Source: Negativicutes bacterium (GTDB lineage Bacteria; Bacillota; JAAYKD01). From it: a DNA stretch of 64,000 nt. Made by a program: the position numbers and the translations under genes. The stretch is taken from positions 1-64,000 of the forward strand of contig JAJFTT010000071.1 in assembly GCA_021372785.1 (NCBI GenBank), in the 5' to 3' direction. The notes beneath the pieces are model-generated. The model saw only the letters and a list, made by a program, of their open reading frames with translations, had not been told where the DNA came from and made no database searches. Positions 18,314 through 27,011 of the stretch are shown here, piece by piece. Position 1 is the first letter of the stretch. Each line of letters starts with the position of its first letter.

Positions 18314-19600
18314 CTAGATTTGTTTTGCAGTTAACGTGAAATATCCCACTTCGTTGGTCGCACCGGTAATTACCTGGATCTCAGCTTCGATGGAACCGTC
18401 TTTTCTCAAAGAACCGTTCCAGCCGCCGGCAATCATATCGGCAACTTCCACATGTCCAATCACTTTGGCCATCGGCGGCAATAAAATGACTTCATTCGCA
18501 TTGCCGGCAGTGACGCAGGCATTGGCCAGGACGTTCGCATCCGCTAAAGACTGAGAAGCACCATCGCGTCCGGCATATTCGTCGGTAACGAGAACGGTTT
18601 TCACACCTTTTTTCTCCAATTTGACGCAATTCATCATCAAGTCGGCATCGGGGTTGCCAAAGCCTTCTTCTGAGATGATGGCAGCATCGGCACCCAGCAT
18701 CTCCACCAGTTTGGCCGTGAAATTAGAGGAACGTTCTTTGTCAGCCAAAGTTACATTTTCATTGGTAATGACAACGCCAATGAAGTTGTAGTCTTTGCCA
18801 TGACGTTCCAATAAATCGGTGATGACCGGGCTGTTTTCATGTACAATGGTAGGATTCTTGTCGCAGGCAGACACGCAGTTGCCGCTGACAATCGCACCAT
18901 CAAACACTTCGGTGGGAGAGATTAAGGTGGGGAGAATCCGTTTCGCATCGACGCCGTAAACATAGGTATCATGGAGCAAACCTTGGGTTTGCAGCATGTA
19001 GACATAGACAACCTTCGGCAAATCGGCGTATTTTTCAGCGGATTGGAAGATCGGCAGATGCTCGTAGACTTTTTCTTCGTCGACTTTGGCAGTGCGGCCG
19101 GCTTCCGCCAAATAAGCGGCAGCTTTGAATCCGATCAAACGGACGGAAGCTTCATGATCGTGCTGTAATACGCCAGGTTTCGGTTCGGCAATGACAACCA
19201 CATTATGCAATTTGGAGAACGGTGTATAGTCAGAGCCGGGACCGGTCATATCGATAATACCTTCCTGGAAACCAACGATTTTACCGGTGGTGACAACGGC
19301 CATACCCTGCAATACATGAGTGCGGCCCTCGCCAACCATATCAACCTTACCAAGCATACCCGGGAAAACATTACCGGGACCTTTTACTTTTACGCGGGGT
19401 TCAATGACGTCTTTCACCGGAATAATACGGACAGACTCGCCCGGATGGACGATATCAACATCAACTGAAGCAATGCGTTCATCGCCTGCCACAGCTTCCA
19501 GTAATGCCGCTTTATTGATTGTAAGCGTGCCATTGCTGATCTTCGTTTCTTCACCGAATTTTACGTCTGTAATATGAATATAACCCAGTTCCAACCGCAT
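18314..19600 (-). CDS. grdE: Glycine reductase complex protein B, proprotein GrdE
   Basis: Proprotein that self-cleaves into two subunits of protein B, leaving a pyruvoyl group that binds the amino group of glycine. The ATG at 19600 follows AGGAGGTG and gives 428 residues; with this start the Asn-Cys cleavage site in [13 protein letters not shown] puts the cysteine at position 242, the position known from Eubacterium acidaminophilum. The N-terminal domain ([17 protein letters not shown]) and the C-terminal half ([27 protein letters not shown]) both match GrdE. It is the first complex gene after the thioredoxin pair. Confidence 0.95.
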   Translation of the reverse strand: MRLELGYIHITDVKFGEETKISNGTLTINKAALLEAVAGDERIASVDVDIVHPGESVRIIPVKDVIEPRVKVKGPGNVFPGMLGKVDMVGEGRTHVLQGMAVVTTGKIVGFQEGIIDMTGPGSDYTPFSKLHNVVVIAEPKPGVLQHDHEASVRLIGFKAAAYLAEAGRTAKVDEEKVYEHLPIFQSAEKYADLPKVVYVYMLQTQGLLHDTYVYGVDAKRILPTLISPTEVFDGAIVSGNCVSACDKNPTIVHENSPVITDLLERHGKDYNFIGVVITNENVTLADKERSSNFTAKLVEMLGADAAIISEEGFGNPDADLMMNCVKLEKKGVKTVLVTDEYAGRDGASQSLADANVLANACVTAGNANEVILLPPMAKVIGHVEVADMIAGGWNGSLRKDGSIEAEIQVITGATNEVGYFTLTAKQI

Positions 19601-19652
19601 TAGGTTCACCTCCTGATATCCTTCGCCTTTTCTGGCGAGGGTATAACAACCA

Positions 19653-19967
19653 TTAGAATTTTGCTAATTCCGCTTTGATATTCTCTTCCGTTGCATCGTC
19701 TTTGGTCAGTTCGTTCAATTTTTCGCCATTTTTATAAAATTGAATGGTGGGCAGCCCCAGAACCTTCTCTTTGATGCAAAGGCGGCGGTTTTCTAAAGCA
19801 TTGACTTTACAGAACTTTACTTTGCCTTCCCATTCTTCTGCCAATTGTTCTACAGAAGGAAGAAGCGCCATGCAGGGATCACATTTGGGAGACCAAAAAT
19901 CCACCAAAACAGCTCCCGGAAATTCGCGGACTTCCGCATCAAAAGTCTCTTTTGTTAGTGCAACCAT
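19653..19967 (-). CDS. trxA: Thioredoxin of the glycine reductase system
   Basis: A 104-residue thioredoxin that likely passes electrons from the reductase encoded next door to selenoprotein A. The fold is complete (VDFWSPKCDPC, LPTIQFYKNGEKL). The active site is CDPC (C29, C32), preceded by lysine, instead of the standard WCGPC; atypical sites are known in thioredoxins of glycine reductase operons. The start has AAAGGAGGTG at ideal distance. It sits between trxB and grdE. Confidence 0.92.
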   Translation of the reverse strand: MVALTKETFDAEVREFPGAVLVDFWSPKCDPCMALLPSVEQLAEEWEGKVKFCKVNALENRRLCIKEKVLGLPTIQFYKNGEKLNELTKDDATEENIKAELAKF

Positions 19968-20048
19968 CTATTTCACCTCCTTTACAGTGATCGGAAACCC
20001 TCTATAAGCGACCATCGAATCCAAGCATTCGACGAACACTCGCAGCAT

Positions 20049-21272
20049 TTAGAGCGCCAATTCGGCGATTTTTACCGCCAGCGCCGCTTCATCAATCGTT
20101 TCGTCAAAACGCGCTACGATTTTAGCTTCTTTATATAACAGGATCACCGGAATATCCTTTATCTCACATTTGCGGGAAATGCGGATATTGCGGTAAGTAT
20201 CAATCTTCACCAATTTGAGCTTGCCTTTGTAAGGCGCCATCATGGCTTCCAGGCGGGTATTCAGATCAATGGTAGAAGGTTTGGTAGGATTCCAGAAAGA
20301 CACCACCACGGGGATCTTCTCGTCGAGAACCGTTTCCCGGAAGCCTTCTTCTTCATGGATGAATTTCTCAGCGGCAGTGGCGGCAATGGCGCCGTCAGCG
20401 GCAGCCGTAACCACTTGGCGCAGGAATTTTTGTCTGGCATCGCCAACGGCATAAATCCCGTCGACATTGGTTTCACACATTTCATTGGCAATAATGTAGC
20501 CGCGTTTGTCCATAGCCACAATATCTTTCAGCCAATCGGTTTGCGGTATCATACCGACAAAGAAGAAAACGCCATTGGTTGCTAATTCCGAGATCGCGCC
20601 GGTCTTGATATTCTTCAATTCTACGGTATCGACTAAGCCGTCACCTTTGATGGCGTTGACGGTAGAGTTCCAGACCCATTTCATTTTGGGATTATGGAAA
20701 GCACGTTCTTTTAAGACGGGAGTGCAGTCCAGCGTCCCTTCGTCATGCAGGACAATGACGGTGACGCTCTCGGCAAACTTCGTTAAGTACATCCCCTCTT
20801 CGATCGCCTGATCACCGGAACCGACCACCACAACATCCAATTCCGTAAAGAAATCGGCATCGCAGGTAGCGCAGTAGGAAACGCCTTTGCCTCTGAATTC
20901 CCGTTCGCCCGGGACGCCCAGTTCACGCGGCACAGCGCCAACCGAGAGGATCACGACTTTGGCTTCAAAGGTATTTTCTTTGCCTTTCACGATCTTATAA
21001 TCACCGGCGTCGACAATATCAATGACCTCATCTTTGACAAATTCAGCTTCGAATTTCTTGGCGTGCTCGACCCAAACCTTCATTCCTTCCTGACCGCTTA
21101 TATGAGGTACACCGGGATAATTCTCCCAGTCTTCAGTCGTCGCAATCTGACCGCCCGGCCGACTCTTTTCAATCACTACCGTAGAAATTTTGGAACGGGC
21201 ACCATAGATTGCAGCGGCTAAACCACCGGGGCCACCGCCGACGATCGCGAGATCAAACTTATAATGAGCCAT
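20049..21272 (-). CDS. trxB: Thioredoxin reductase fused to a cysteine-less thioredoxin-like domain
   Basis: Residues 1-305 are an NADPH-linked thioredoxin reductase: GGGPGGLAAAIYG (FAD), CATC active site (C134, C137), GSGDQAIEEG (NADPH) and GIYAVGDAR. Residues about 318-407 add a thioredoxin fold (IPVVVSFWNP...KLVKIDTYRN...IPVILLYKEAK). Where thioredoxin has WCGPC this domain has NPTKPS, so it cannot do dithiol chemistry. It may dock the partner thioredoxin or protein A. The usual family length is near 310, so the extra domain is real. It is the second gene of the riboswitch-controlled operon. Confidence 0.93.
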   Translation of the reverse strand: MAHYKFDLAIVGGGPGGLAAAIYGARSKISTVVIEKSRPGGQIATTEDWENYPGVPHISGQEGMKVWVEHAKKFEAEFVKDEVIDIVDAGDYKIVKGKENTFEAKVVILSVGAVPRELGVPGEREFRGKGVSYCATCDADFFTELDVVVVGSGDQAIEEGMYLTKFAESVTVIVLHDEGTLDCTPVLKERAFHNPKMKWVWNSTVNAIKGDGLVDTVELKNIKTGAISELATNGVFFFVGMIPQTDWLKDIVAMDKRGYIIANEMCETNVDGIYAVGDARQKFLRQVVTAAADGAIAATAAEKFIHEEEGFRETVLDEKIPVVVSFWNPTKPSTIDLNTRLEAMMAPYKGKLKLVKIDTYRNIRISRKCEIKDIPVILLYKEAKIVARFDETIDEAALAVKIAELAL

Positions 21273-21306
21273 GATAAACTCCTCCTTTGAACCTTCTCAG
21301 TAAAAT

Positions 21307-21684
21307 CTAAAAATGTGACAAACTTTGCAGCCCGCTCATCAGCAAAGAATGATCAATCATTGCATAATCTGCTTTGATTGCTTCACTGCGCGGCCGCAAA
21401 GGTCTATCCATGAGTAATTTGGCTGCCGTAGCCATGCTGCTTTCAATAATCTGTAAAGAAAATTCGTCTACCTGCGCCAGGGGTTTCGGTTCTAAAATCA
21501 CCGATTTATAGGGTGTCTGATTCGGTTTCACACTGCCGGTCAGCGGATGTGAAATTAGGACATAGCCGGCATGGACCAAATCACGTACCCGCGTCAGGAT
21601 TTCCAATAAAGTCTCGTCATAATAAACAGCTCCCTCAATCGGGGCAACCTGAGGATTGTTGGTAATGATCAGTACTTTTTTCAT
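21307..21684 (-). CDS. grdX: GrdX family protein
   Basis: First gene of the glycine reductase operon. GrdX is a small protein of unknown function found almost only with grd genes. The frame runs to 21774, into the riboswitch, but the ATG at 21684 follows TTAGGAG and gives 125 residues starting MKKVLIITNNPQV, the GrdX signature. It has no transmembrane segment or cysteine pair. Its place immediately after the riboswitch terminator makes it the first gene to respond to glycine. Confidence 0.88.
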   Translation of the reverse strand: MKKVLIITNNPQVAPIEGAVYYDETLLEILTRVRDLVHAGYVLISHPLTGSVKPNQTPYKSVILEPKPLAQVDEFSLQIIESSMATAAKLLMDRPLRPRSEAIKADYAMIDHSLLMSGLQSLSHF

Positions 21685-21695
21685 ATTGTCTCCTA

Positions 21696-21743
21696 AGCAA
21701 AAAAAAACAGAGAATAAAGGGAATAAACGCCCTATTTCTCTGT
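21696..21743 (-). terminator. Riboswitch-controlled terminator
   Basis: Minus strand: ACAGAGAAATAGGG pairs with CCCTTTATTCTCTGT and is followed by a run of nine or more U, immediately upstream of the grdX ribosome binding site. Its 5' arm overlaps the 3' strand of the second glycine aptamer's closing stem (CAGAG, 21738-21742), so the two structures exclude each other. Confidence 0.88.
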
Positions 21744-21920
21744 CCTTGTAACCTGAGAGATTTATTCTGTCCAAAAAGGACAGAGTTTACTCCATCGGTG
21801 TTCTGGGAACTTTCCAGAGTGCTGTCAATCATCGGTCCTTTTACCTGAAAGTTTTCGTCGTTTTAGCAAAACGGACGTTGCTCCTTCGGTGGCATTGCGA
21901 TCTGCTCTCTCCCGATTATC
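21737..21920 (-). ncRNA. Tandem glycine riboswitch
   Basis: Two glycine aptamers in a row on the minus strand. Aptamer 1 (about 21830-21920) has GGGAGAGAGC, ACCGAAGGAGCAA and TTTCAGGTAAAAGGACCGATG. Aptamer 2 (about 21737-21826) has CTCTGGAAAG, ACACCGATGGAGTAA and TCTCTCAGGTTACAAGGACAGAG. The closing stem of aptamer 2 (CTCTG with CAGAG) uses bases needed for the terminator, so glycine binding should favour read-through: an ON switch for grdX-trxB-trxA-grdEABCD. Confidence 0.95.
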
Positions 21921-22075
21921 TCATTCAGCCATATTAATTTTTACTATTGAAAAAAAAAGAGAATTCCTCCGTGCTTCTATTTATATTCTTGATACGAAAA
22001 GGAAGCACCTCCCTTGCATTCTGTCTGTTTTCGATTTTTTAACAATACTTATAGTAAGAGCTTCGTTTGCAGCAG

Positions 22076-22795
22076 TTACAGCGCGGCGCGGTCGACCAAA
22101 CTCACCTCATTTTCAGCCGGCAGCTTAATCGCACCGAAATGCAACGCCGGATTTCCGTCTGTAGAATGATCCAGATAGCTGGTCCGCGGCGTCAGATGAA
22201 TTTGAGCAGAACCGCTTTGTCGGATGAATTCCTCAACATTAGACAGGTTTAAGCCACCGCCGGGCAGAATTTCAATGCGTCCCGCCGCCTTCTGTTCTAA
22301 GCGGCGAATCAGCTCGACGGCCTCAACAACGCAAGGTTTTTGACCGCTGGTCAGAATTCGGCTGAAACCAAGCTGAATTAACTGTTCCAGTGCCTGCAGC
22401 GGCTGCGGGGTGAAATCAAAGGCCCGGTGAAACACCGCCTGCTTCGAACCGATCAGGTCCAGTATTGTGCGGCAGCGTTGGCTGTCGATTTCACCGTTCG
22501 CCTGCAAGACAGCAAAAACCAAACCATCGGCACCGGCCTGCAGCAAAGCTTTGGCATCCCAACACATCGTTTCGAATTCGTTTTCGGAATAACACATTCC
22601 GCCGCCGCGCGGACGCAGCATAGCCATGACGGATAACGAGGTCGCGGATTTGATTTGCCGGAGAGAGCCGATACTGGGCGTTAAACCACCCAAGGCCAGA
22701 GCGCTGTTCAATTCGATGCGTTTAATACCGGCAGCAGCCGAAGCAAACGCATCCTCGGCAGTGGCGCAGCAGGTTTCAATCAGGATTTGTTTCAT
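22076..22795 (-). CDS. cutC: CutC family protein
   Basis: A 239-residue TIM-barrel protein of the CutC family, linked in the literature to copper homeostasis, although the biochemical role is unsettled. Recognisable stretches are IETCCATAEDAFASAAAGIKRIELNSAL near the start, MLRPRGGGMCYSENEFETM, AVFHRAFDF and ILTSGQKP, then LPGGGLNLSNVEEF. The ATG at 22795 follows GGAAAGGATGCAGGAG. It is downstream of selD on the same strand (32-base gap) and is probably co-transcribed with it. Confidence 0.92.
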   Translation of the reverse strand: MKQILIETCCATAEDAFASAAAGIKRIELNSALALGGLTPSIGSLRQIKSATSLSVMAMLRPRGGGMCYSENEFETMCWDAKALLQAGADGLVFAVLQANGEIDSQRCRTILDLIGSKQAVFHRAFDFTPQPLQALEQLIQLGFSRILTSGQKPCVVEAVELIRRLEQKAAGRIEILPGGGLNLSNVEEFIRQSGSAQIHLTPRTSYLDHSTDGNPALHFGAIKLPAENEVSLVDRAAL

Positions 22796-22827
22796 GCTCC
22801 TGCATCCTTTCCGGTTCCTTGCTGCCG

Positions 22828-23922
22828 TTAGACAATGTGGATTTTGCCGCCATTGCCCAGCACCCGGCCGACATTCGCGTAAAATACGCCGGCAGCCTGA
22901 TACCGTTTCTGCAATTCAGCGGCAGCCTGTTTTGGCAAAGACAACAGCAATCCGCCGGAAGTCTGCGGATCAACTAAAATATCCTGCAGCCACAGCGGAA
23001 CGCTCGGCTCCATATCGACCCGCCCGGCGACATGCTCCCGGTTGCGGTAGGCGCCGGCCGGAATCATCCCCATCTCCGCCATTCCCCGGGCGCCGCTCAT
23101 GACGGGAATTTTTGAACTGTCGATCAGCAGGTTTTTACCGCTGCCCTGCGCCATCTCGCCAAGGTGACCTAAAAATCCAAAGCCGGTGATATCCGTCGCC
23201 GCCGAAAGCGGCAAATCGTAAGCCAATTCCGCCGCCTGCCGGTTGAGCAGCCGCATCCAGTCAATTGTCACTCTTAAAACTTCAGGAGTCAGCAAATCGA
23301 CTTTAGCAGCCGTATTTAAGATACCGCTGCCCAAAGGTTTGGTCAGCAATAAAACATCACCTTCCTGCGCACCTTGATTGGTCCAGATTTTTTTAGGGTG
23401 AACCAACCCGGTCACAGAGAGTCCGTATTTCGGTTCGTTGTCCTGCACAGAGTGGCCGCCAACCGTTGAGGCGCCGGCTTCCGTCACCTTATCGGCACCG
23501 CCGCGCAAAATTTCCCCTAGGATCTCCGCGGGAAGCTGATTGGGGAAACAAACAATATTCAGCGCTAAAATCGGTTTGCCACCCATGGCATAAATGTCGG
23601 ACAGGGCATTGGCTGCCGCAATCTGGCCAAACAGATAGGGATCATCCACGACCGGAGTAAAAAAGTCGAGGGTTTGGATAACAGCCAACTCATCGGTCAA
23701 ACGATAGACGGCGGCATCATCCGAGGTTTTTATGCCAACCAGTAAATTCGGATCGGTAGGTGTGGGTAAACAGCGCAAAACTTGCGCCAGGATCGTCGGA
23801 TCCAATTTTGCCGCTCAGCCGGCGGCATTGGTCATTGCAGTCAGCCGAACCGGTCTTTCCGGTTGGATCGCCTGATCGATCGGGCCAAGAAATTTGATCG
23901 GTGTTGTAAATTCCTGTTTCAT
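22828..23922 (-). CDS. selD: Selenide, water dikinase SelD (itself a selenoprotein)
   Basis: Makes selenophosphate from selenide and ATP, the selenium donor for SelA. The longest open frame begins at MDPTILAQVLR, but this lacks the N-terminal active-site segment. Reading upstream through a UGA at 23815-23817 gives MKQEFTTPIKFLGP...MTNAAGUAAKLDPT, with start ATG at 23922 behind AAGGTGG; the protein is then 364 residues with selenocysteine at position 36, where other SelDs have Cys or Sec before the catalytic lysine. Further motifs are TSDDAAVYRL, NALSDIYAMGGKP and TDITGFGFLGHL. A promoter and a SECIS-like hairpin are present. Confidence 0.96.
23790..23803 (-). promoter_or_regulatory. SECIS-like hairpin in selD
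   Basis: Minus strand: GGATC-CGAC-GATCC, five pairs with a four-base loop that has a guanine in second place. The loop begins about 17 bases after the UGA, in the expected range for SelB binding. Confidence 0.65.
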
Positions 23923-23956
23923 GAGAAAACCACCTTCTGTTTTGATCCTTCGCTAG

Positions 23957-23985
23957 ATTATACCCGTATTGTTGCTTATTGTAAA
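23957..23985 (-). promoter_or_regulatory. selD promoter
   Basis: Minus strand: -35 TTTACA (23980-23985), 17-base spacer, -10 TATAAT (23957-23962), about 35 bases before the selD ATG. It abuts the terminator of the upstream amidohydrolase gene. Confidence 0.8.
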
Positions 23986-24024
23986 TAGAAAACAGGAGTT
24001 GTTCCACGATGAGAACAACTCCTG
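23986..24024 (-). terminator. Terminator after the amidohydrolase gene
   Basis: Minus strand: AGGAGTTGTTC-TCATCGTG-GAACAACTCCT (23994-24023) followed by GTTTTC. It starts about 20 bases after the amidohydrolase stop codon and separates this gene from selD. Confidence 0.8.
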
Positions 24025-24045
24025 CGCACAGTGACATGATAAGTA

Positions 24046-25209
24046 CTATTTGCGTGCAAAAACGACTTCTCCGTCGATGAAGACCATATCGCAATGCGTG
24101 AGGTTGCAGAACGGATAGCCATCAAAAATCGCGATGTCAGCATCTTTACCAACTTCCAGAGAACCCAATCTGTCTTCCAGACCGAGAATCTCGGCAGCAA
24201 CGATGGTCACGCCGCGGAAAGCGTCTTCTTCGCTTAACCCTTCGCGCAGGCAGATACCAATATTGACCGGCAAATATCTTGTATCGGCGGCGGTATCGGC
24301 CTGTAAACCAACTTTCACACCGGCTTTGGCTAAAATGGCGGGGTTTTGCAGAGAGACATTCCAGAGCTCCTGTTTGCTGTGGCCCATCAGCAGGGGACCG
24401 ACGGTGGCGCGCACATGTTTGGCGGCCAGGATATCGGCGATCTTATAGCCTTCCGTGCAGTGTTCAATGACATAATCAAGATTGAATTCTTCGGAGATAC
24501 GAATGGCGGTCAGAATATCGTCGGCGCGGTGTGCATGGATCCGCGCCTTGATCTCGCGTTTTAAAACGCGGCCAACGGCTTCCAGTTTCAGATCACGGTC
24601 CGGCAAAGGCTTGCCTTCTTTTTCGGCTTGCGCAATCTTATTCAGATAATTTTGCGCGGCAACCAAAGACAAGCGCAGAGCGGCGGCATTGCCCATCCGG
24701 GTGGCCGGGAACACTTTTTTCATCTCGCCATAACAGCGTTTGGGATTTTCACCCAGGGCCATCTTCATGGCTTCAGTTCCTGGAATGATCATTTCCTCGG
24801 CAGTGCGGCCACGCAGTTTCATGGCAAAGCCGGTACCGCCGATAATATTGGCAGAGCCGGGGCCTGTATAAACCGTCGTGACACCGGCGGCGCGAACAAC
24901 GGGAATCGCAGGATCCTCCGGGTTAAGGGAATCCATACCTCTTAATTCGGCCGTGTTGTAATTCGTGATTTCATTGCCGTCGGATGTGGCAGGCAAACTG
25001 GGATCGCCAAACAGGGAGAGATGAGAATGGGAATCAATCAAACCGGGCATCACTGTTTTTCCGGCTGCTTCGACGATGGTTGCGCCTTCCGGAATGGCAA
25101 GCTCACTGCCGACAGCCATAATTTTACCATTTTCAATTAATACTGTGCCGTTCTCCAGAGTACCGTTGGTAATGGTGTAGACCTTACCGCCACGAATCGC
25201 TGTAATCAA
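24046..25209 (-). CDS. Metal-dependent amidohydrolase (imidazolonepropionase-like)
   Basis: Member of the amidohydrolase superfamily; 387 residues. It has a composite beta-domain (VLIENGKIMAVG, TVMPGLIDSHSHLSLFG with the HxH metal site), a TIM barrel with KARIHAHRADDI, DYVIEHCTEG and GLQADTAADTRYLP, and a C-terminal return to the beta-domain (LGSLEVGKDADIAIFDGYPF). The starting codon is a TTG at 25209 behind AAGGAGGAG. The substrate cannot be told from sequence; relatives hydrolyse cyclic amides or dipeptides. It is a single gene with its own terminator, divergent from the alaX-like gene. Confidence 0.82.
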   Translation of the reverse strand: MITAIRGGKVYTITNGTLENGTVLIENGKIMAVGSELAIPEGATIVEAAGKTVMPGLIDSHSHLSLFGDPSLPATSDGNEITNYNTAELRGMDSLNPEDPAIPVVRAAGVTTVYTGPGSANIIGGTGFAMKLRGRTAEEMIIPGTEAMKMALGENPKRCYGEMKKVFPATRMGNAAALRLSLVAAQNYLNKIAQAEKEGKPLPDRDLKLEAVGRVLKREIKARIHAHRADDILTAIRISEEFNLDYVIEHCTEGYKIADILAAKHVRATVGPLLMGHSKQELWNVSLQNPAILAKAGVKVGLQADTAADTRYLPVNIGICLREGLSEEDAFRGVTIVAAEILGLEDRLGSLEVGKDADIAIFDGYPFCNLTHCDMVFIDGEVVFARK

Positions 25210-25334
25210 TGCAATCTCCTCCTTAAAAAATTGAATGAATCCTCCTCGGACCTAAAATCAGGCCGATGATTATTTTTATTCTCTAAAGAAATCTCAGACT
25301 CCTTCCGAATCGGCGGGGATTTTTTCCGGCGCTC

Positions 25335-25363
25335 TTTCTTTTTGGTGTGACAGTCGTTATAAT
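25335..25363 (+). promoter_or_regulatory. Possible promoter of the alanyl-tRNA editing gene
   Basis: A good -10, TATAAT (25358-25363), lies 28 bases before the ATG at 25391. The -35 at 17-base spacing (TTTCTT) is weak; TTGGTG at 25342 would give a short spacer. Confidence 0.45.
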
Positions 25364-25390
25364 AGAAGAAAAAAGAATTAGGTGAAAAAA

Positions 25391-26599
25391 ATGATTCAGG
25401 GAAAACTCTATTACGATCAGCCTTACCTAAAAGAATTCACAGCGGAAATTCTCTCCTGCCGGCAGAATGAGCAGGGTTTATGGGAAACCGAACTGACGCA
25501 GACAGCTTTTTATCCTACTTCCGGCGGACAGCCGCACGATACCGGCAGCATCAACCAGGCGAAGGTGATTGATGTCGTGGAACGGGGACACCGCGTGATT
25601 CATCTCTCGCAAGCCAATCCGGGCGGTCCGGTGGCGCACTGTCAAATCGACTGGCCGCGCCGTTTCGATTTCATGCAGCAGCATGCCGGTCAGCATATCT
25701 TATCCGAGGCTTTTTTAGCGCTCTGCCATGCCCGGACCATCGGTTTTCATTTGACCGAAACCAATTTGACCATCGATTTGGATGTTCAACAGCTCACACC
25801 ACAGGAAATCGATTCAGTCGAAGCCACAGCCAATCGCATTGTTTGGGAAAACCATCGCATCCTGCGACATTGGGTAACGCCGGAAGAATTGGCCGAGCTG
25901 CCTTTGCGGAAAATGCCCAAGGTCAGTGAAGATATTCGCATCATCGATATCGAAGGTTATGATCTGGTTCCCTGCGGCGGCACCCATCCGGAGTCTACCG
26001 GCGAGATCGGTATGATCAAGATTCGCCGCTGGGAACGATCCAAAGCAGTCACCCGCGTCGAATTTTTTTGTGGTGGCCGCGCCTTAGCGGACTATGCCTG
26101 GAAAAATACACTCGTGCTGCAGCTGGCGAATGAGCTTTCGGTCAAAGACAGCGAACTGCAGCAAGCCCTGCCGCGCTTTTTGCAGCAAAACAAAGACACC
26201 CTCAGACGCTTAGCGGAAACGGAAGAGCAGCTGCTGCGGTTGGAAGCGGAAGGTTACTATCAGCAAAGCGGACAGCAAAATGGGGTGACCCTGGTGAAAG
26301 CCATCTTACCGGCCGCACGGACTTTGGCCGATTTAAAGAAACTGGCGCTGTATTTGGCCGAGCATCCGCACACTCTTTGCTTGCTGGCAGTTGCAGGCAC
26401 GCCGCCGCAGATCACGCTGGCCCGCTCCGCTGACTTGCCGCAGAATATAAACCTGATTCTGAAAGAACTGAATCAAAGCTTCGGCGGCAAAGGCGGCGGC
26501 TCGCCTGTTTTGGTGCAAGGCAGCCTGCCCGCTGACGCCGACCTCTCTGCCTTCTTCAGACAGGCAATTCAGCTGTTCCAAAGTTATGCTGCCGTATAA
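25391..26599 (+). CDS. Alanyl-tRNA editing protein (AlaX-L type, with DHHA1 domain)
   Basis: A stand-alone version of the AlaRS editing module that removes serine or glycine wrongly joined to tRNA(Ala). Near the N terminus is TAFYPTSGGQPHDTG, then the zinc site: HAGQH (about residues 98-102) and, about 100 residues later, CGGTHPESTGEIG. The C-terminal part is a DHHA1-like domain ending with the glycine-rich FGGKGGGSPVLVQG. There is no aminoacylation domain. The ATG at 25391 has AGGTG six bases upstream. The next gene overlaps its end by 14 bases. Confidence 0.9.
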   Translation: MIQGKLYYDQPYLKEFTAEILSCRQNEQGLWETELTQTAFYPTSGGQPHDTGSINQAKVIDVVERGHRVIHLSQANPGGPVAHCQIDWPRRFDFMQQHAGQHILSEAFLALCHARTIGFHLTETNLTIDLDVQQLTPQEIDSVEATANRIVWENHRILRHWVTPEELAELPLRKMPKVSEDIRIIDIEGYDLVPCGGTHPESTGEIGMIKIRRWERSKAVTRVEFFCGGRALADYAWKNTLVLQLANELSVKDSELQQALPRFLQQNKDTLRRLAETEEQLLRLEAEGYYQQSGQQNGVTLVKAILPAARTLADLKKLALYLAEHPHTLCLLAVAGTPPQITLARSADLPQNINLILKELNQSFGGKGGGSPVLVQGSLPADADLSAFFRQAIQLFQSYAAV

Positions 26600-26987
26600 A
26601 CTGCGCCGCGGTGATTTGGTTCTGGTGATGCTCCTGGTTGTCATTTTTCTTCTCTCTCTCATCTACCCCGTTTGGCATTGGCTGCAGAGCGAAGCGCCGC
26701 TGACTGCGGTGATCAGTCAAAGCGGTGTCGTGATCGAGAGCATTGACCTTAGTTTGGTCAAGCAAACCTACGAATTTACAATCTGGGACGCGGCAGGGAA
26801 AGCTTATAATGTTATCGAGGTAGAGCACGGCAGAATTCGTGTCAAAGCGGCTAACTGCGCCGAGCAGATTGATGTCAAAGCAGGTTGGCTGCAGGATTAT
26901 GGAGATATGGCGGTCTGCCTGCCGCATCAGCTTGTGATTGAATTAAAAAGCACTGCCGATCCGGCAGTGGATTCCATCGTCAGATAA
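26586..26987 (+). CDS. Small membrane-anchored NusG domain II protein
   Basis: A 133-residue protein with one N-terminal transmembrane helix (LVLVMLLVVIFLLSLIYPVW) and an outside beta-rich domain of the NusG-II type (VVIESIDLSL...YNVIEVEHGRIRVKAANCAEQIDVKAGWL...MAVCLPHQLVIELK). This family is common in Firmicutes and has no assigned function. Its start overlaps the end of the alanyl-tRNA editing gene, so the two are translated together, but a functional link is unproven. Confidence 0.8.
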   Translation: MLPYKLRRGDLVLVMLLVVIFLLSLIYPVWHWLQSEAPLTAVISQSGVVIESIDLSLVKQTYEFTIWDAAGKAYNVIEVEHGRIRVKAANCAEQIDVKAGWLQDYGDMAVCLPHQLVIELKSTADPAVDSIVR

Positions 26988-27011
26988 GGCGGCAGGCATG
27001 AGCCGCGCAAA

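Noticed and set aside
23923-24094. Minus-strand frame (23717-24094) overlapping the start of selD
   Set aside because: It covers the amidohydrolase terminator and selD promoter and has no family features; the in-frame selD reading explains the region.
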